From an uncultured Microbacterium sp. (GTDB lineage Bacteria; Actinomycetota; Actinomycetes; Actinomycetales; Microbacteriaceae): DNA of 51,441 nt. Made by a program: the position numbers and the translations under genes. Under the pieces are notes generated by a model. That model made no database searches, had not been told where the DNA came from, and saw nothing but the letters and a program-made list of their open reading frames with translations. This document shows positions 38,501 through 46,596 of this stretch, piece by piece (the first letter of the stretch is position 1; each line of letters opens with the position of its first letter). The DNA lies in assembly GCA_913774845.1 (NCBI GenBank), contig CAJYJO010000032.1, forward strand, positions 1 through 51,441. Direction: 5' to 3'.

Positions 38501-41187
38501 CGGGCCGAGAAGTCGATCGTGACCTCGTCTCCCGCCGCGGCGAACACCTCGTCGGGGATGCGGGCGAAGTCCGACCCGCCGTGCAGTGCGAGCACGCGGT
38601 CTCCGCCGCGGTCGGCATCCTGCTCGACGGCCGCCCCACCCGAGAGAGTGAGGTCGTGACCGTTGCCGGTGACGTCTCGGCCGGTGCCGTCGGTGAAGTC
38701 GTACCGGGCGATCGCGGCGGCGGCCGGAATCGACACCAGGGAGAGCCGGGCGTCGTCGAGTGCGGAACGCGCGGCGTCGGCCGCGTCCTGCGTCGCGGCG
38801 GGATCGGCGAGCACCGCGGCGGTGCGGGCGAGTGCGGTGCGCAGGTCGGCCCACGAGCCGGGCGTGTAGTCGGACGCCGACAGCGAGGATGCGGCGTCTC
38901 GCTCGTCCGCGAGGGCCTGCGTGTCGGCGGGCGCGCTGAGCGGGAGGCTTCCCGTCGATGCCGCCGCTGCCGATTCGAGGGCGGCGCGCTCCGTCGCCGT
39001 CACGGGAAGGATCGAGCCGTGGCGCTTCTTGAGCGAGCCGAAGTCGACGTGCGGGGCCTGCGCCCAGTCCCCGATCGCCGGGCTGCCCGGGTCGGAGGTG
39101 AAGAACGGTACGTAGCCCTCGGGAACCGTGGAGTCGCCCCCGTTGGGGTGATCGGCCATCAGGCCGTAGGGCATCGCCTTTCCTTTGGCCTGGGGGACGT
39201 CGTCGGCGTTGTACGCGAAGAACTCGGGTCCCTCGAAGTTCCGTCGGTCGTACTTGTCATCCTGGAGGATGCCCTTCAGGGTGCCGACCTCGGACCACTG
39301 CCCGAGGACCGAATCGCTCTTCTCGACGGTGATCTGCGCGTCGGCGGAGGCGCGGTAGTAGGTGCCGTTCGCCTCGAACATCGTCGTGTCGATGATGCCG
39401 TCCGACGGGCGCTCGATCCATAGCTGCGGGTCGGTGAAGGTGACGAAGTCACGCGTCGTCGAGATGTAGATCCTGCTCTTGTCGCCACGGAAGGAGCCGG
39501 AGTCGTCCATCCGAGCGGTCGACCAGTACACGTAGTAGACACCGGCCTTCGCGTCCCAGATCGCTTCCGGTGCCCAGGCCATGCCGGCATCCGGGATCTT
39601 GGATGCCACGTCGGCCAGCCGCGGGGTCGACCACGTCACGAGGTCGTGGGACTCCCAGACGACGAGGCTCGTGCTCTGGTCGCGGTAGGCGCGGTCCGCG
39701 CCCCATCCGCCGCGATCGTGGATGTTGAGGTCGGTCGCGATGAGGTAGAACGTGTCGCCGTCGGGGGAGCGCACGAGGTAGGGATCGCGCACACCCTTGT
39801 CGCCGATGTCGGAGGTGAGCAGGGGCTGACCCGCGGGACGCGTGTCGGTCCAGGTGAGCCCGTCGGCGCTCGTAGCGAAGTACATCTGCTCGTCGGTGTG
39901 CGACTGCTCGTTGTTCGTGAAGTGCGCGAAAACGTAGTCGGTCGTCGTCAGGGGGGCGGGTGCCTGGACGACGCGGACGCGGAACTCGCGCGAGGTCTGG
40001 CCGACCGTCGCGGTCAGCGTGACCTCGCGGTCTCCGTCGGTCGGACGCGTCACGACACCTGCCGCGATGTCGCCGGCGGCGGCATCCGTGATCAGCGACG
40101 TGTCGGAGGACGACCACGTCACGGGAAGGCCGTAGACCGATCCGGTCGTGGGCAGCGTGAGGTCGGAGCGCACCTCGCTCAGCCCCGGGATGCGGAGGGC
40201 GTCGAGCTCGGCGGCGGCCTTGTCGTCGGCGCTGGGCTCGGGGGTGACGGTGACGTCGATGGTCCGGGATGCCGTCTCACCGGCGATCGTGGCTGTGGCG
40301 GTGAGCGTCCCGGTCACCGCGGGCTGGCCGTGGGCGGGCCGGGTGACCTGAGCGGAATGGCCGTCGGATGCGATCGTGACGGCCGAGGTCTGCGAGGTCC
40401 AGGTGACGAATCCGCCCGCCTGGTCGAGGTCGGCGGACGAGGAGTCGAGGGTCAGCGAGGAGGGGAGGCCGGCGAGGCGCTCGGCGGGCGCGTCGATGCC
40501 GTGGCCCCAGATCCGCACGTTGTCGACGGCTCCGGCGAAGGCGCCGTCTCCCGGGTAGAACGACTTGCCGAAGGATGACGATGATCCGTCTCCCAGGAGA
40601 TCGCTCACCCGGGCGGTGCTCTGCGTGCTCACGACGGGTGCCGCATCGTCGACCGAGAGCAGGAGATAGCCGTTCTGGAAGGACAGCGCGTAGTGGTGCC
40701 ACGTCGAGGCGTCGACCGCGGCCGAGACCTTCGTCTCGCCCTGCCACGACGACGTCGTGACCGCGGCGTAGGCCTCACCGCCGCGCAGCCGGACGAACAG
40801 GTACGTGTTCTGATCGTGCCCCAGGGCGTAGGTAAAGAAGTTGCCGTCCGAGCGGTCGGAACGCGCGTCGAACTCGACCGTGATGGCGTCCGAGACGCGG
40901 GCGTCACCGAAGACCGCTGCCGGAACGGTCGCCGAAGGGGAGCCACCCCCGAACGTCAGGGCCTCGTCGCCGTCGCGATCGCTCTGGGCGGCGATTCCGG
41001 CGCCGCCCGCCAGCTGAAGCGCGGGCGCTCCGGGTACGTCGTTGTCGGCGGTTCCGTCGTCGAAGGTGTACACCGCCGCGGGTGTCTCGGACGGCGAGGC
41101 GGAGGCCGTCGCGGGAAGAGAGACCGCGACGAGGGCGATCAAGACGCTCGCTGACACGTTGAGCCGCCAGGCGGGAGAGGTATTCAT
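35593..41187 (-). CDS. Cell-wall-anchored protein with two GH43 domains
   Basis: 1864 residues. Signal peptide 1-30; LamG-like sandwich about 38-245; two Ig-like (aBig) domains 245-411; GH43 propeller A about 414-725 (VRDPYLVRSPDG at 466, WAPEAIWD, NFEGPEFF); helical FIVAR-like 750-815; second LamG 824-1011; Big_2 1021-1104; aBig 1110-1220; GH43 propeller B about 1228-1570 (LRDPYLFRSHDG near 1279, FEGPASVKLNPGDP); small beta domain; Pro/Thr repeat linker 1678-1733; Ig-like 1740-1825; sorting signal LAATG at 1829, membrane helix, Arg tail. GH43 enzymes cleave arabinofuranosyl, xylosyl or galactofuranosyl side chains; the exact target is not given. LAxTG fits a class E sortase. The second half matches the divergent neighbour. 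Confidence 0.9.
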   Translation of the reverse strand: MNTSPAWRLNVSASVLIALVAVSLPATASASPSETPAAVYTFDDGTADNDVPGAPALQLAGGAGIAAQSDRDGDEALTFGGGSPSATVPAAVFGDARVSDAITVEFDARSDRSDGNFFTYALGHDQNTYLFVRLRGGEAYAAVTTSSWQGETKVSAAVDASTWHHYALSFQNGYLLLSVDDAAPVVSTQSTARVSDLLGDGSSSSFGKSFYPGDGAFAGAVDNVRIWGHGIDAPAERLAGLPSSLTLDSSSADLDQAGGFVTWTSQTSAVTIASDGHSAQVTRPAHGQPAVTGTLTATATIAGETASRTIDVTVTPEPSADDKAAAELDALRIPGLSEVRSDLTLPTTGSVYGLPVTWSSSDTSLITDAAAGDIAAGVVTRPTDGDREVTLTATVGQTSREFRVRVVQAPAPLTTTDYVFAHFTNNEQSHTDEQMYFATSADGLTWTDTRPAGQPLLTSDIGDKGVRDPYLVRSPDGDTFYLIATDLNIHDRGGWGADRAYRDQSTSLVVWESHDLVTWSTPRLADVASKIPDAGMAWAPEAIWDAKAGVYYVYWSTARMDDSGSFRGDKSRIYISTTRDFVTFTDPQLWIERPSDGIIDTTMFEANGTYYRASADAQITVEKSDSVLGQWSEVGTLKGILQDDKYDRRNFEGPEFFAYNADDVPQAKGKAMPYGLMADHPNGGDSTVPEGYVPFFTSDPGSPAIGDWAQAPHVDFGSLKKRHGSILPVTATERAALESAAAASTGSLPLSAPADTQALADERDAASSLSASDYTPGSWADLRTALARTAAVLADPAATQDAADAARSALDDARLSLVSIPAAAAIARYDFTDGTGRDVTGNGHDLTLSGGAAVEQDADRGGDRVLALHGGSDFARIPDEVFAAAGDEVTIDFSARSRAASGNFFSLAVGQNDQRYFLFSAWKDHVRSVISRGSWRAEQGIGRVDVDGAAWHDYRVVLRPGSLALFQDGALIGYDTGVTTTLSDLGGTLAYIGKSFYAQDGGWDGSIDDLAVYPSVSDVIVPTGFTIAGAGVTGGALSVAQGAASTLTAWPSPDGATRTRATWSSSDATVATVDAGGRVTGVREGSATITATAVVGGASASIPVTVDPASGDQVRVNLRADLAAAAALVATETTENLPLVTTGPLHGSRLVWSSSDPSRITGTDSRYTAPTVGSADPYVGGGRLTRNAYGKGDATATLTATASTGDVSETGSPITVTVKEAPRSAPDVGYASANFATTNGRDQEQIWISSTRENDFFTFEVRNGGKAVISSDADTFGLRDPYLFRSHDGDKYYMIATDLNSSGGDWAYYTTHGSLKIEAWESTDLVHWKRTNPDGDGGVTVNSDRAGMTWAPEAFWDEGLQSYVVFFASRMYQDAAHTQPVPGTDGNGYEQVLLAITRDFRTFTAPPTAWQNTGSYRIDSSVFKIGDDYYRLTKNGEPGAEATAGHSNILEKSKVLTSTVRTPSETNDPATGWQKIDQDLLLFEGPASVKLNPGDPNQNDAGDAMILLSDLNTEHGYIPFMTSESQIADSSWTNRLSQTPGWFTTKAHGPNVTGRVSTDGLPDVRRHGAFVNVPRTVLDATRTWSGITPVASATTGAFDPSTRTMRASVSPDDDGEVAGTVTFSSGTWTATATLEGGTASVVVPADVSGDVRISFDGYRDGIVASSSTVVTGIEDGGSTPSPTAPPTPTATPDPTATPTPTATPDPTATPTAQPTPTAQPTGTAEPTTPATTGPAPAATASVSSTTVERGGSVRVTVTGLTPGESISAELHSDPMTVTGIPAADASGTVHFDVAIPLSLPLGAHTIIVRDDADAEIARMPITVVAAGQLAATGAQAPLGVALLGAMLLVLGAGIWVTRRRRTRV

Positions 41188-41249
41188 CGGGTCTTCTCTG
41201 CTGTTGTGTCCACATTGACGCGGAGGGACGTCGATGTCCTCCTCGCGGG

Positions 41250-41279
41250 ATGTTAGCGCTCACTTCACCCAGGTCGCAA
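41250..41279 (-). promoter_or_regulatory. Promoter and LacI-type operator of the large GH43 gene
   Basis: On the minus strand TTGCGA (41279-41274), 18 bp, TAACAT (41255-41250). The near-palindrome GTTAGCGCTCAC (41252-41263, core AGCGCT) overlaps the -10 and spacer, a repressing position. It matches the general TGTTAGCGCTAACA type of LacI-family sites and differs from the AACCGGTT sites at 14075-14111. Confidence 0.65.
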
Positions 41280-41327
41280 GGAACGGAAGCAGACGTATGC
41301 AGGGGTTCGCACAACCCGAGTCCGCGG

Positions 41328-41355
41328 TTGACGGGCGATCGTCAGATGATATGTT
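41328..41355 (+). promoter_or_regulatory. Candidate promoter of the rightward GH43 gene
   Basis: TTGACG (41328-41333), 16 bp, TATGTT (41350-41355), which gives a leader of about 210 nt. I see nothing else certain in the 385-bp divergent gap besides the operator described at 41250. Confidence 0.45.
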
Positions 41356-41572
41356 CGGGCCACCCATCCGAAGTGGGCTCGACGTCGATCCGCGCAGCGC
41401 GGTGGATGTGCGCGCTCACATCGGCCGCACGCTGGACGCAAGGAAGCCCCATGGTGCCCCCTCCCTCACGCCCCGGTCTCACCCGGTGCCCGCTCGAGAG
41501 CGCCCGCGCATCGACATCCCGCAGCGTCCGCCGATCTGGTCGGACGACGCTGCCGATCGAGGAGGATCGCTC

Positions 41573-44539
41573 GTGAATGCCCTGACCAGAGGATCGATGG
41601 CGACCGCGATTCTGACCGTGCTCATCGCCGGAGTCGTCCCGGCGCCGGCATCAGCTGCCGACGACGGTCTCGTCGCCCGCTACGACTTCGATGACGCCGC
41701 CGATCGGGGGCGCGACTCATCCGGAAACGGCCACGACATCGACACCGGTGTCGGCAATCCCGCGTTCATCACGCCCGAGGGGCGGTCATCGACGGTGCTG
41801 AGTCTGTCGGGGGCGGCGAACACCTATGCACGCATCCCCGATGCGGCGTTCGGCGCGGTCGGTGACGATTTCACTCTGCAGTTCGATGCGACCTCGGCGA
41901 CGCCCTTCGATCAGGGGTACTTCAGCCTCGGTGTCGGCAGCGGCGATGACCGCTACCTCCTGGTGAAGCTGGGCGACGACGGCCGTGGCCGCGTCGCGAT
42001 CGCCACCGATCAGTGGCGTAACGAGCAGGGCTTCGCCTTCTCGACGACGCCCGGCTGGCACACCTACCGCCTCACGGTCCAGCCCGGTCTCATCGCGATG
42101 TACATCGACGGCGAACTCGCCGGCTACGACGAGGTCACCCTGAAGATGTCCGACCTCGGTGGCAGTACTGCCTACCTCGGCCGTTCGTTCTACTCCGCCG
42201 ACCGCAGTTTCGCCGGCGGCTTCGACGATGTCTCGCTCTGGGACGACGCGGAGACGCCGGTGTCGGTCACCTCTCTTGCGATCGCCGGCGATGGTCTGGC
42301 CGACGGCTCCCTCACGACAGCGGTCAACGGCACGGCCACGCTACGCGCCGAGGTGCGGCCCGCCGGAGCACCCGGCGCCGTGCGGTGGGCATCGTCGGCC
42401 CCCGACACGGTCTCGGTCGCCTCGGACGGCACCATCACCGCGCGCGCCGAGGGAGAGGCGGTCATCACTGCGACCTCGGTCTTCACGCCGTCGATCAGCG
42501 GCTCGGCGACCGTCCGCGTGGTGCCGCCCGGGCTGGAGGCCGCCGAAGCGGACCTCCGCGCCGCCCTCGCCGCGGTGGGGACCACTGCGACCGGCAACCT
42601 GCCTCTCGCCGTGCGCGGAAGCGTGTTCGGCTCCGACATCACCTGGGTCACGAGCGACGCCGACATCATCACCGCGACGTCGGCTCGGACGTCGGACGGT
42701 CCGGGGGCATCCGACCCCTATGGGGGCGGAGGCATCGTGACGCGACCGGCGTACGGCAGCGGTGACACGACGGCTACGGTGACGGCTACCGCGCGTCTGA
42801 ACGGTTTCACCGTGACCAGCGACCCCCTCACCGTCACGGTGAAGGAGAAGACGCGCACGGCACCGAACACCGCGTACGCCTCGGTCAACTTCAAGACCGA
42901 GAACGGGCGCGATCTCGAGCAGATCTGGGTGTCGTCCACGGAGAGCAACGACTTCTTCTCGTTCCGCACGCGCAATGGCGGGAAGCCGGTCATCCGTTCG
43001 GATGCCGACACCGGCGGCTTGCGCGACCCGTACGTTCTGCGTTCGCACGACGGAGACAAGTACTTCATGGTCGCCACCGACCTCGACACCGCGGGCGCCG
43101 ACTGGGACGGCTTCCAGACGAACGGGTCGATCAAGCTCGAGGTGTACGAGTCGCCCGACCTGGTGCACTGGACCCGCACGAATGGCGACGGGAACGGCGG
43201 AATCACCGTCAACACCCCGACGGCCGGCATGAGCTGGGCGCCGGAGGCGTTCTGGGATGAGAGCCTGCAGTCCTACGTCGTCTTCTTCTCGTCGCGCATC
43301 TACCAGGACGAGACCCGCACCACTCCCGTGCGGGGTGCCTACGGTGATCCGTACAACCAGGTGATGGCCGTCATCACGCGCGACTTCCGCACGTTCTCCT
43401 CCCCGCCCATGTCCTGGCAGAACACCGGCTTCTCCCGTATCGACTCCACGGTCTTCCAGATCGGCGACTATTTCTACCGCCTGACCAAGAACGAAGAGTC
43501 GCGCGCGGCGGGACCGTACCTGCCCGGGGGGAAGATGACGTTCCTCGAGCGGTCGAAGGTGCTGACCTCCCCCACGACGGAGGCCTCACCGGCGAACGAT
43601 CCGGCGCGCACCTGGCAGCTCATCGACGAGTCGCTCCTGCCCTTCGAGGGCGCCGAGTCCGTCAAGCTCAACCCCGGCGACCCGAACAACAACGCGGCAC
43701 AGGACGCGCTCGTGCTGCTCGCCGACGAGTTCAGTTACATCCCCTTCATGACGAGCGAGACACAGGTCCTCGAGTCGTCATGGGCCAACCGCCTTTCACA
43801 GACCCCGGGTTGGTTCGACTCGAAGCAGCCGGGGCCGGGCATCACCGGTCGCGTCTCGACCCTGGGTATGCCCGAGATCACGCGTCACGGGGCGTTCCTC
43901 GGCATTCCCGAAGCCGTGTCGACGGCTTTGAAGGGCTGGACCGGGATCGCCGCCGTCGGCTCGTCGACCGCCGCGACGTACGACCCGTCCACCCGGGAGC
44001 TGCGGGTCGCGATCACCGCCGAGGATGGGGGGACATTGGCGGGGAGCGTAACGGTGTCCTCCGCCCCGAGCGCTGAAGCGACGATGCGGACCGCATCGAC
44101 GTTCGCCGCCACGGCAACCGGGTGGTCGCAGACGGTGCGCCTGGCGGCGGACGGCACCGCGAGCGTCGTCATCCCCGACGCGATCCGAGGGAGCGTGATC
44201 GCCTCCTACGACGGATACACCGACGGTCTCGTCGCTCCTTCGCAGGCCACGCTGACGGGCATCAGCGGCGCCGTGACGCCCACTCCCACACCCACGCCCA
44301 CTCCCACTCCGAGCTCGGACGTGACCCCAGGGCCGGGCTCGACGGCCGGACCCGGGGCGACCGCCACCCCCGGCTCGTCGACGCCCGCAGCACAGACGGC
44401 CACGCCCACGGCCCGCGTGCTCTCCGCCACCGGTGTCGACTCTTCGGGCCTCGTCGGTCTTGCCCTGGCCGCGCTCGCGTGCCTCGGCCTCGGCCTCGGT
44501 GGGAGGGCGCTGCGCCGCCGGCGGCGCGACGCCGCATGA
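41573..44539 (+). CDS. Cell-wall-anchored GH43 protein
   Basis: 988 residues from the GTG at 41573, with GGAGGA 6 nt upstream; signal peptide ends about 30 (PASA). LamG about 33-225, Big_2 228-310, aBig 315-420, GH43 about 430-770 (LRDPYVLRSHDG near 483, WAPEAFWDE, FEGAESVKLNPGDP), beta domain, Thr/Pro linker, sorting signal LSATG at 950, helix, Arg-rich tail. This is the same order as the second half of the divergent 1864-residue protein, so they are paralogues. The Pro of the usual EGP around the acid catalyst is Ala here. Substrate likely a furanoside or xylan-type side chain. The frame continues upstream to 41234 without a good start. Confidence 0.9.
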   Translation: MNALTRGSMATAILTVLIAGVVPAPASAADDGLVARYDFDDAADRGRDSSGNGHDIDTGVGNPAFITPEGRSSTVLSLSGAANTYARIPDAAFGAVGDDFTLQFDATSATPFDQGYFSLGVGSGDDRYLLVKLGDDGRGRVAIATDQWRNEQGFAFSTTPGWHTYRLTVQPGLIAMYIDGELAGYDEVTLKMSDLGGSTAYLGRSFYSADRSFAGGFDDVSLWDDAETPVSVTSLAIAGDGLADGSLTTAVNGTATLRAEVRPAGAPGAVRWASSAPDTVSVASDGTITARAEGEAVITATSVFTPSISGSATVRVVPPGLEAAEADLRAALAAVGTTATGNLPLAVRGSVFGSDITWVTSDADIITATSARTSDGPGASDPYGGGGIVTRPAYGSGDTTATVTATARLNGFTVTSDPLTVTVKEKTRTAPNTAYASVNFKTENGRDLEQIWVSSTESNDFFSFRTRNGGKPVIRSDADTGGLRDPYVLRSHDGDKYFMVATDLDTAGADWDGFQTNGSIKLEVYESPDLVHWTRTNGDGNGGITVNTPTAGMSWAPEAFWDESLQSYVVFFSSRIYQDETRTTPVRGAYGDPYNQVMAVITRDFRTFSSPPMSWQNTGFSRIDSTVFQIGDYFYRLTKNEESRAAGPYLPGGKMTFLERSKVLTSPTTEASPANDPARTWQLIDESLLPFEGAESVKLNPGDPNNNAAQDALVLLADEFSYIPFMTSETQVLESSWANRLSQTPGWFDSKQPGPGITGRVSTLGMPEITRHGAFLGIPEAVSTALKGWTGIAAVGSSTAATYDPSTRELRVAITAEDGGTLAGSVTVSSAPSAEATMRTASTFAATATGWSQTVRLAADGTASVVIPDAIRGSVIASYDGYTDGLVAPSQATLTGISGAVTPTPTPTPTPTPSSDVTPGPGSTAGPGATATPGSSTPAAQTATPTARVLSATGVDSSGLVGLALAALACLGLGLGGRALRRRRRDAA

Positions 44540-44550
44540 TCTGAACCCCG

Positions 44551-44590
44551 AACGATCGTGCCCGCCCACATCAGGGCGGGCACGATCGTT
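44551..44590 (+). terminator. Terminator of the GH43 gene
   Basis: Perfect 17-bp arms (AACGATCGTGCCCGCCC, 44551-44567, and its complement 44574-44590), loop 6 nt, then TT. 12 nt after the stop. Confidence 0.85.
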
Positions 44591-44613
44591 TCCGCGTGTC
44601 CGCCGGCTATCGC

Positions 44614-44678
44614 CGAGGTGGGCACGATCACGCTCGGGCGTCTACCGTCCGTCGCTCCCCGACGTCCTGCCCACCTCG
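44614..44678. repeat. 65-bp palindromic element, other sequence family
   Basis: Perfect 11-bp arms CGAGGTGGGCA (44614-44624) and TGCCCACCTCG (44668-44678), 65 bp end to end. It shares GGGCACGATC with the preceding terminator but not the GATAAACGC arms. No gene seen in 44591-44820. Confidence 0.65.
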
Positions 44679-44835
44679 CTGTCGGGCGTGACCCGCGGAC
44701 GCCGAGCCCTCGGCATCCGCATCATCGGTCAGCTCCTCGCCTCAGCGACCGTCTCGCTTCGGACGGCGCAGCGCTGGTCCCTCACCGACTCTTCGCAGAA
44801 CTCGGGCATGCCGCGAGGGAAACGGGTAGTCTGGC

Positions 44836-44919
44836 ACCGTCGCGACTGGCGTTGAGGTGGGACACCACCGGGGAGCGACCGCTTGACGGTATTCGACCGC
44901 ACGCCTGGGTCGATGCGGT
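44836..44919 (+). ncRNA. ZTP (pfl) riboswitch upstream of glyA
   Basis: All parts of the pfl fold are visible. P1 pairs ACCGTC (44836-44841) with GACGGT (44885-44890). The conserved junction GCGACTGGCG follows. The P2 hairpin is GGTGG-GACA-CCACC (44856-44869), then GGGGAGCG. A short linker leads to P3, ACCGCA (44896-44901) with TGCGGT (44914-44919), whose loop holds CGCCTGGGT. TAGTCT (44827-44832) just upstream is a fitting -10. The RNA senses ZMP/ZTP, which accumulate when 10-formyl-THF is short, and should raise expression of glyA. GC-rich pairing downstream (CGCGG/CCGCG near 44925-44943) may be the expression platform; no U-tract is present. Confidence 0.93.
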
Positions 44920-44974
44920 ATCTTCGCGGGCTCGCCGAGTCCGCGGCATCCGGAACCATCGTCAAGGAGATCGC

Positions 44975-46249
44975 ATGACCGATCCGTACTTCAACGCCCC
45001 TCTGTCGGAGGTCGACCCCGAGATCGCCGAGGTGCTCGAGCGCGAGCTGAACCGCCAGCGCAGCTTCCTCGAGATGATCGCGTCGGAGAACTTCGTCCCC
45101 GTCTCGGTGCTGCAGTCGCAGGGCTCGGTACTGACCAACAAGTACGCCGAGGGCTACCCGGGTCGCCGCTACTACGGCGGCTGCGAAGAGGTCGACGTCG
45201 CCGAGTCGCTCGCGATCGAGCGGGCCAAGCAGCTGTTCGGTGCCGAGTACGCCAACGTCCAGCCGCACTCCGGAGCCTCGGCCAACGCCGCGGTGCTGCA
45301 CGCGATCGCGCGTCCCGGCGACACGCTGCTCGGCCTCGCCCTCGACCAGGGCGGTCACCTGACCCACGGCATGAAGATCAACTTCTCGGGCCGCCTCTAC
45401 GACATCGTCGCCTACGGCGTCGACCCCGAGACCTCGATCATCGACATGGACGAGGTGCGCCGCCTCGCCGTCGAGCACAAGCCGAAGGTCATCATCGCGG
45501 GCTGGTCTGCCTACCCCCGCCAGCTCGATTTCGCCGCCTTCCGCGCGATCGCCGACGAGGTCGGTGCGCTGCTGTGGGTCGACATGGCGCACTTCGCCGG
45601 TCTCGTCGCCGCGGGTGTGCACCCGAGCCCCATCCCGCACGCGCACGTCGTGTCGACCACCGTGCACAAGACGATCGGCGGCCCCCGCTCGGGCCTCATC
45701 CTCACCAACGACGAGGCGCTCGCCAAGAAGATCAACACCGCGGTCTTCCCGGGCCAGCAGGGCGGTCCGCTCATGCACGTCATCGCCGCGAAGGCGACGG
45801 CGTTCAAGCTCGCGATGACGCCCGAGTTCACGGAACGTCAGGAGCGCACCCTGCGCGGAGCGGCGATCCTCGCCGACCGCCTCACCCAGGACGACGTCAA
45901 GAACGCCGGCATCGCCGTGCGCTCGGGCGGCACCGACGTGCACCTCGTGCTCGTCGACCTGCGCGAGGCCGAGATCGACGGCAAGCAGGCCGAAGACCTC
46001 CTCCACGACATCCACATCACCGTGAACCGCAACGCGGTGCCGAACGACCCGCGTCCGCCGATGGTGACGTCGGGCCTGCGCATCGGCACCCCGGCGCTCG
46101 CGACCCGCGGCTTCGGCGACGCCGAGTTCACCGAGGTGGCCGACATCATCGCGCTCGCGCTGATCCCCGGCGCCGACGTCGAGGCCCTGCGCGCGCGCGT
46201 CGCGACGCTGGCCGACGCCTTCCCGCTGTACCCCGACCTGCAGCAGTGA
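44975..46249 (+). CDS. glyA: Serine hydroxymethyltransferase
   Basis: 424 residues. PLP enzyme converting serine and THF to glycine and 5,10-methylene-THF. The PLP lysine is Lys232 in [16 protein letters not shown]. Other conserved parts: [81 protein letters not shown] lies 8 nt before the ATG. A ZTP riboswitch lies 55-139 nt upstream. folD, the next folate enzyme, follows after a repeat-rich gap. Confidence 0.97.
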   Translation: MTDPYFNAPLSEVDPEIAEVLERELNRQRSFLEMIASENFVPVSVLQSQGSVLTNKYAEGYPGRRYYGGCEEVDVAESLAIERAKQLFGAEYANVQPHSGASANAAVLHAIARPGDTLLGLALDQGGHLTHGMKINFSGRLYDIVAYGVDPETSIIDMDEVRRLAVEHKPKVIIAGWSAYPRQLDFAAFRAIADEVGALLWVDMAHFAGLVAAGVHPSPIPHAHVVSTTVHKTIGGPRSGLILTNDEALAKKINTAVFPGQQGGPLMHVIAAKATAFKLAMTPEFTERQERTLRGAAILADRLTQDDVKNAGIAVRSGGTDVHLVLVDLREAEIDGKQAEDLLHDIHITVNRNAVPNDPRPPMVTSGLRIGTPALATRGFGDAEFTEVADIIALALIPGADVEALRARVATLADAFPLYPDLQQ

Positions 46250-46287
46250 GCCGCGCCGGGGCGGGTCGCCTCCGCGGCGGTCCCGTC

Positions 46288-46363
46288 CCGGCATCCGGCT
46301 CCTTCGTCCGCGCCGGGTGCCCGGCATCCGGCTCCCTCGTCCGCGCCGGGTGCCCGGCGTCCG
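46288..46363. repeat. 33-bp tandem repeat
   Basis: Units at 46288-46320 and 46321-46353 (start CCGGCATCCGGCTCC, end GCGCCGGGTGC, one difference) and a partial third at 46354-46363. Period exactly 33 bp, between glyA and the 65-bp element. Confidence 0.85.
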
Positions 46364-46369
46364 GTTCTC

Positions 46370-46434
46370 GATAAACGCCCTGGCGAGTCAGACACGACGT
46401 CTCGCGTCGTTCCTCACTCGCCCGAGCGTTTATC
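46370..46434 (-). repeat. 65-bp palindromic element, copy 4 (inverted)
   Basis: Outer arms GATAAACGC and GCGTTTATC are perfect. Read on the minus strand it aligns base for base in length with the copies at 11251 and 11395, sharing GAGTGAGGAACG and ACTCGCC plus GGGCGTTT. Inner pairs GGCGAGT/ACTCGCC and ACGACG/CGTCGT let it fold as one long hairpin. Confidence 0.88.
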
Positions 46435-46439
46435 GCGGG

Positions 46440-46590
46440 GAGCGGGGAGCGGCGACAGCAGCAGCGGCGACAGCAGCGGCGACAGCAGCAGCGGCGACGA
46501 CCGGGGCCCGGCGGCGGCAACGGCGACCGGGGCCCCGCGACATGACACGACACGACACAACAGACACGACAGAACAGACACGAAACGAGG
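46440..46590 (+). other. Low-complexity leader of folD
   Basis: Simple runs of GCAGCAGCGGCGACA type (about 46453-46498), two GACCGGGGCCC units (near 46498 and 46525), then about 50 nt of ACGACAC/CAGACA-rich sequence with almost no G or T, which would be unstructured RNA, ending in GAGGG before the folD ATG. No riboswitch fold is recognised here. Confidence 0.6.
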
Positions 46591-46596
46591 GATGCC

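Noticed and set aside
41234-41572. Coding extension upstream of the rightward GH43 gene
   Set aside because: It would cover the operator and promoter, has no Shine-Dalgarno and precedes a clear signal peptide.
46440-46590. A second riboswitch before folD
   Set aside because: The sequence is low complexity and shows none of the conserved ZTP, THF or other motifs.
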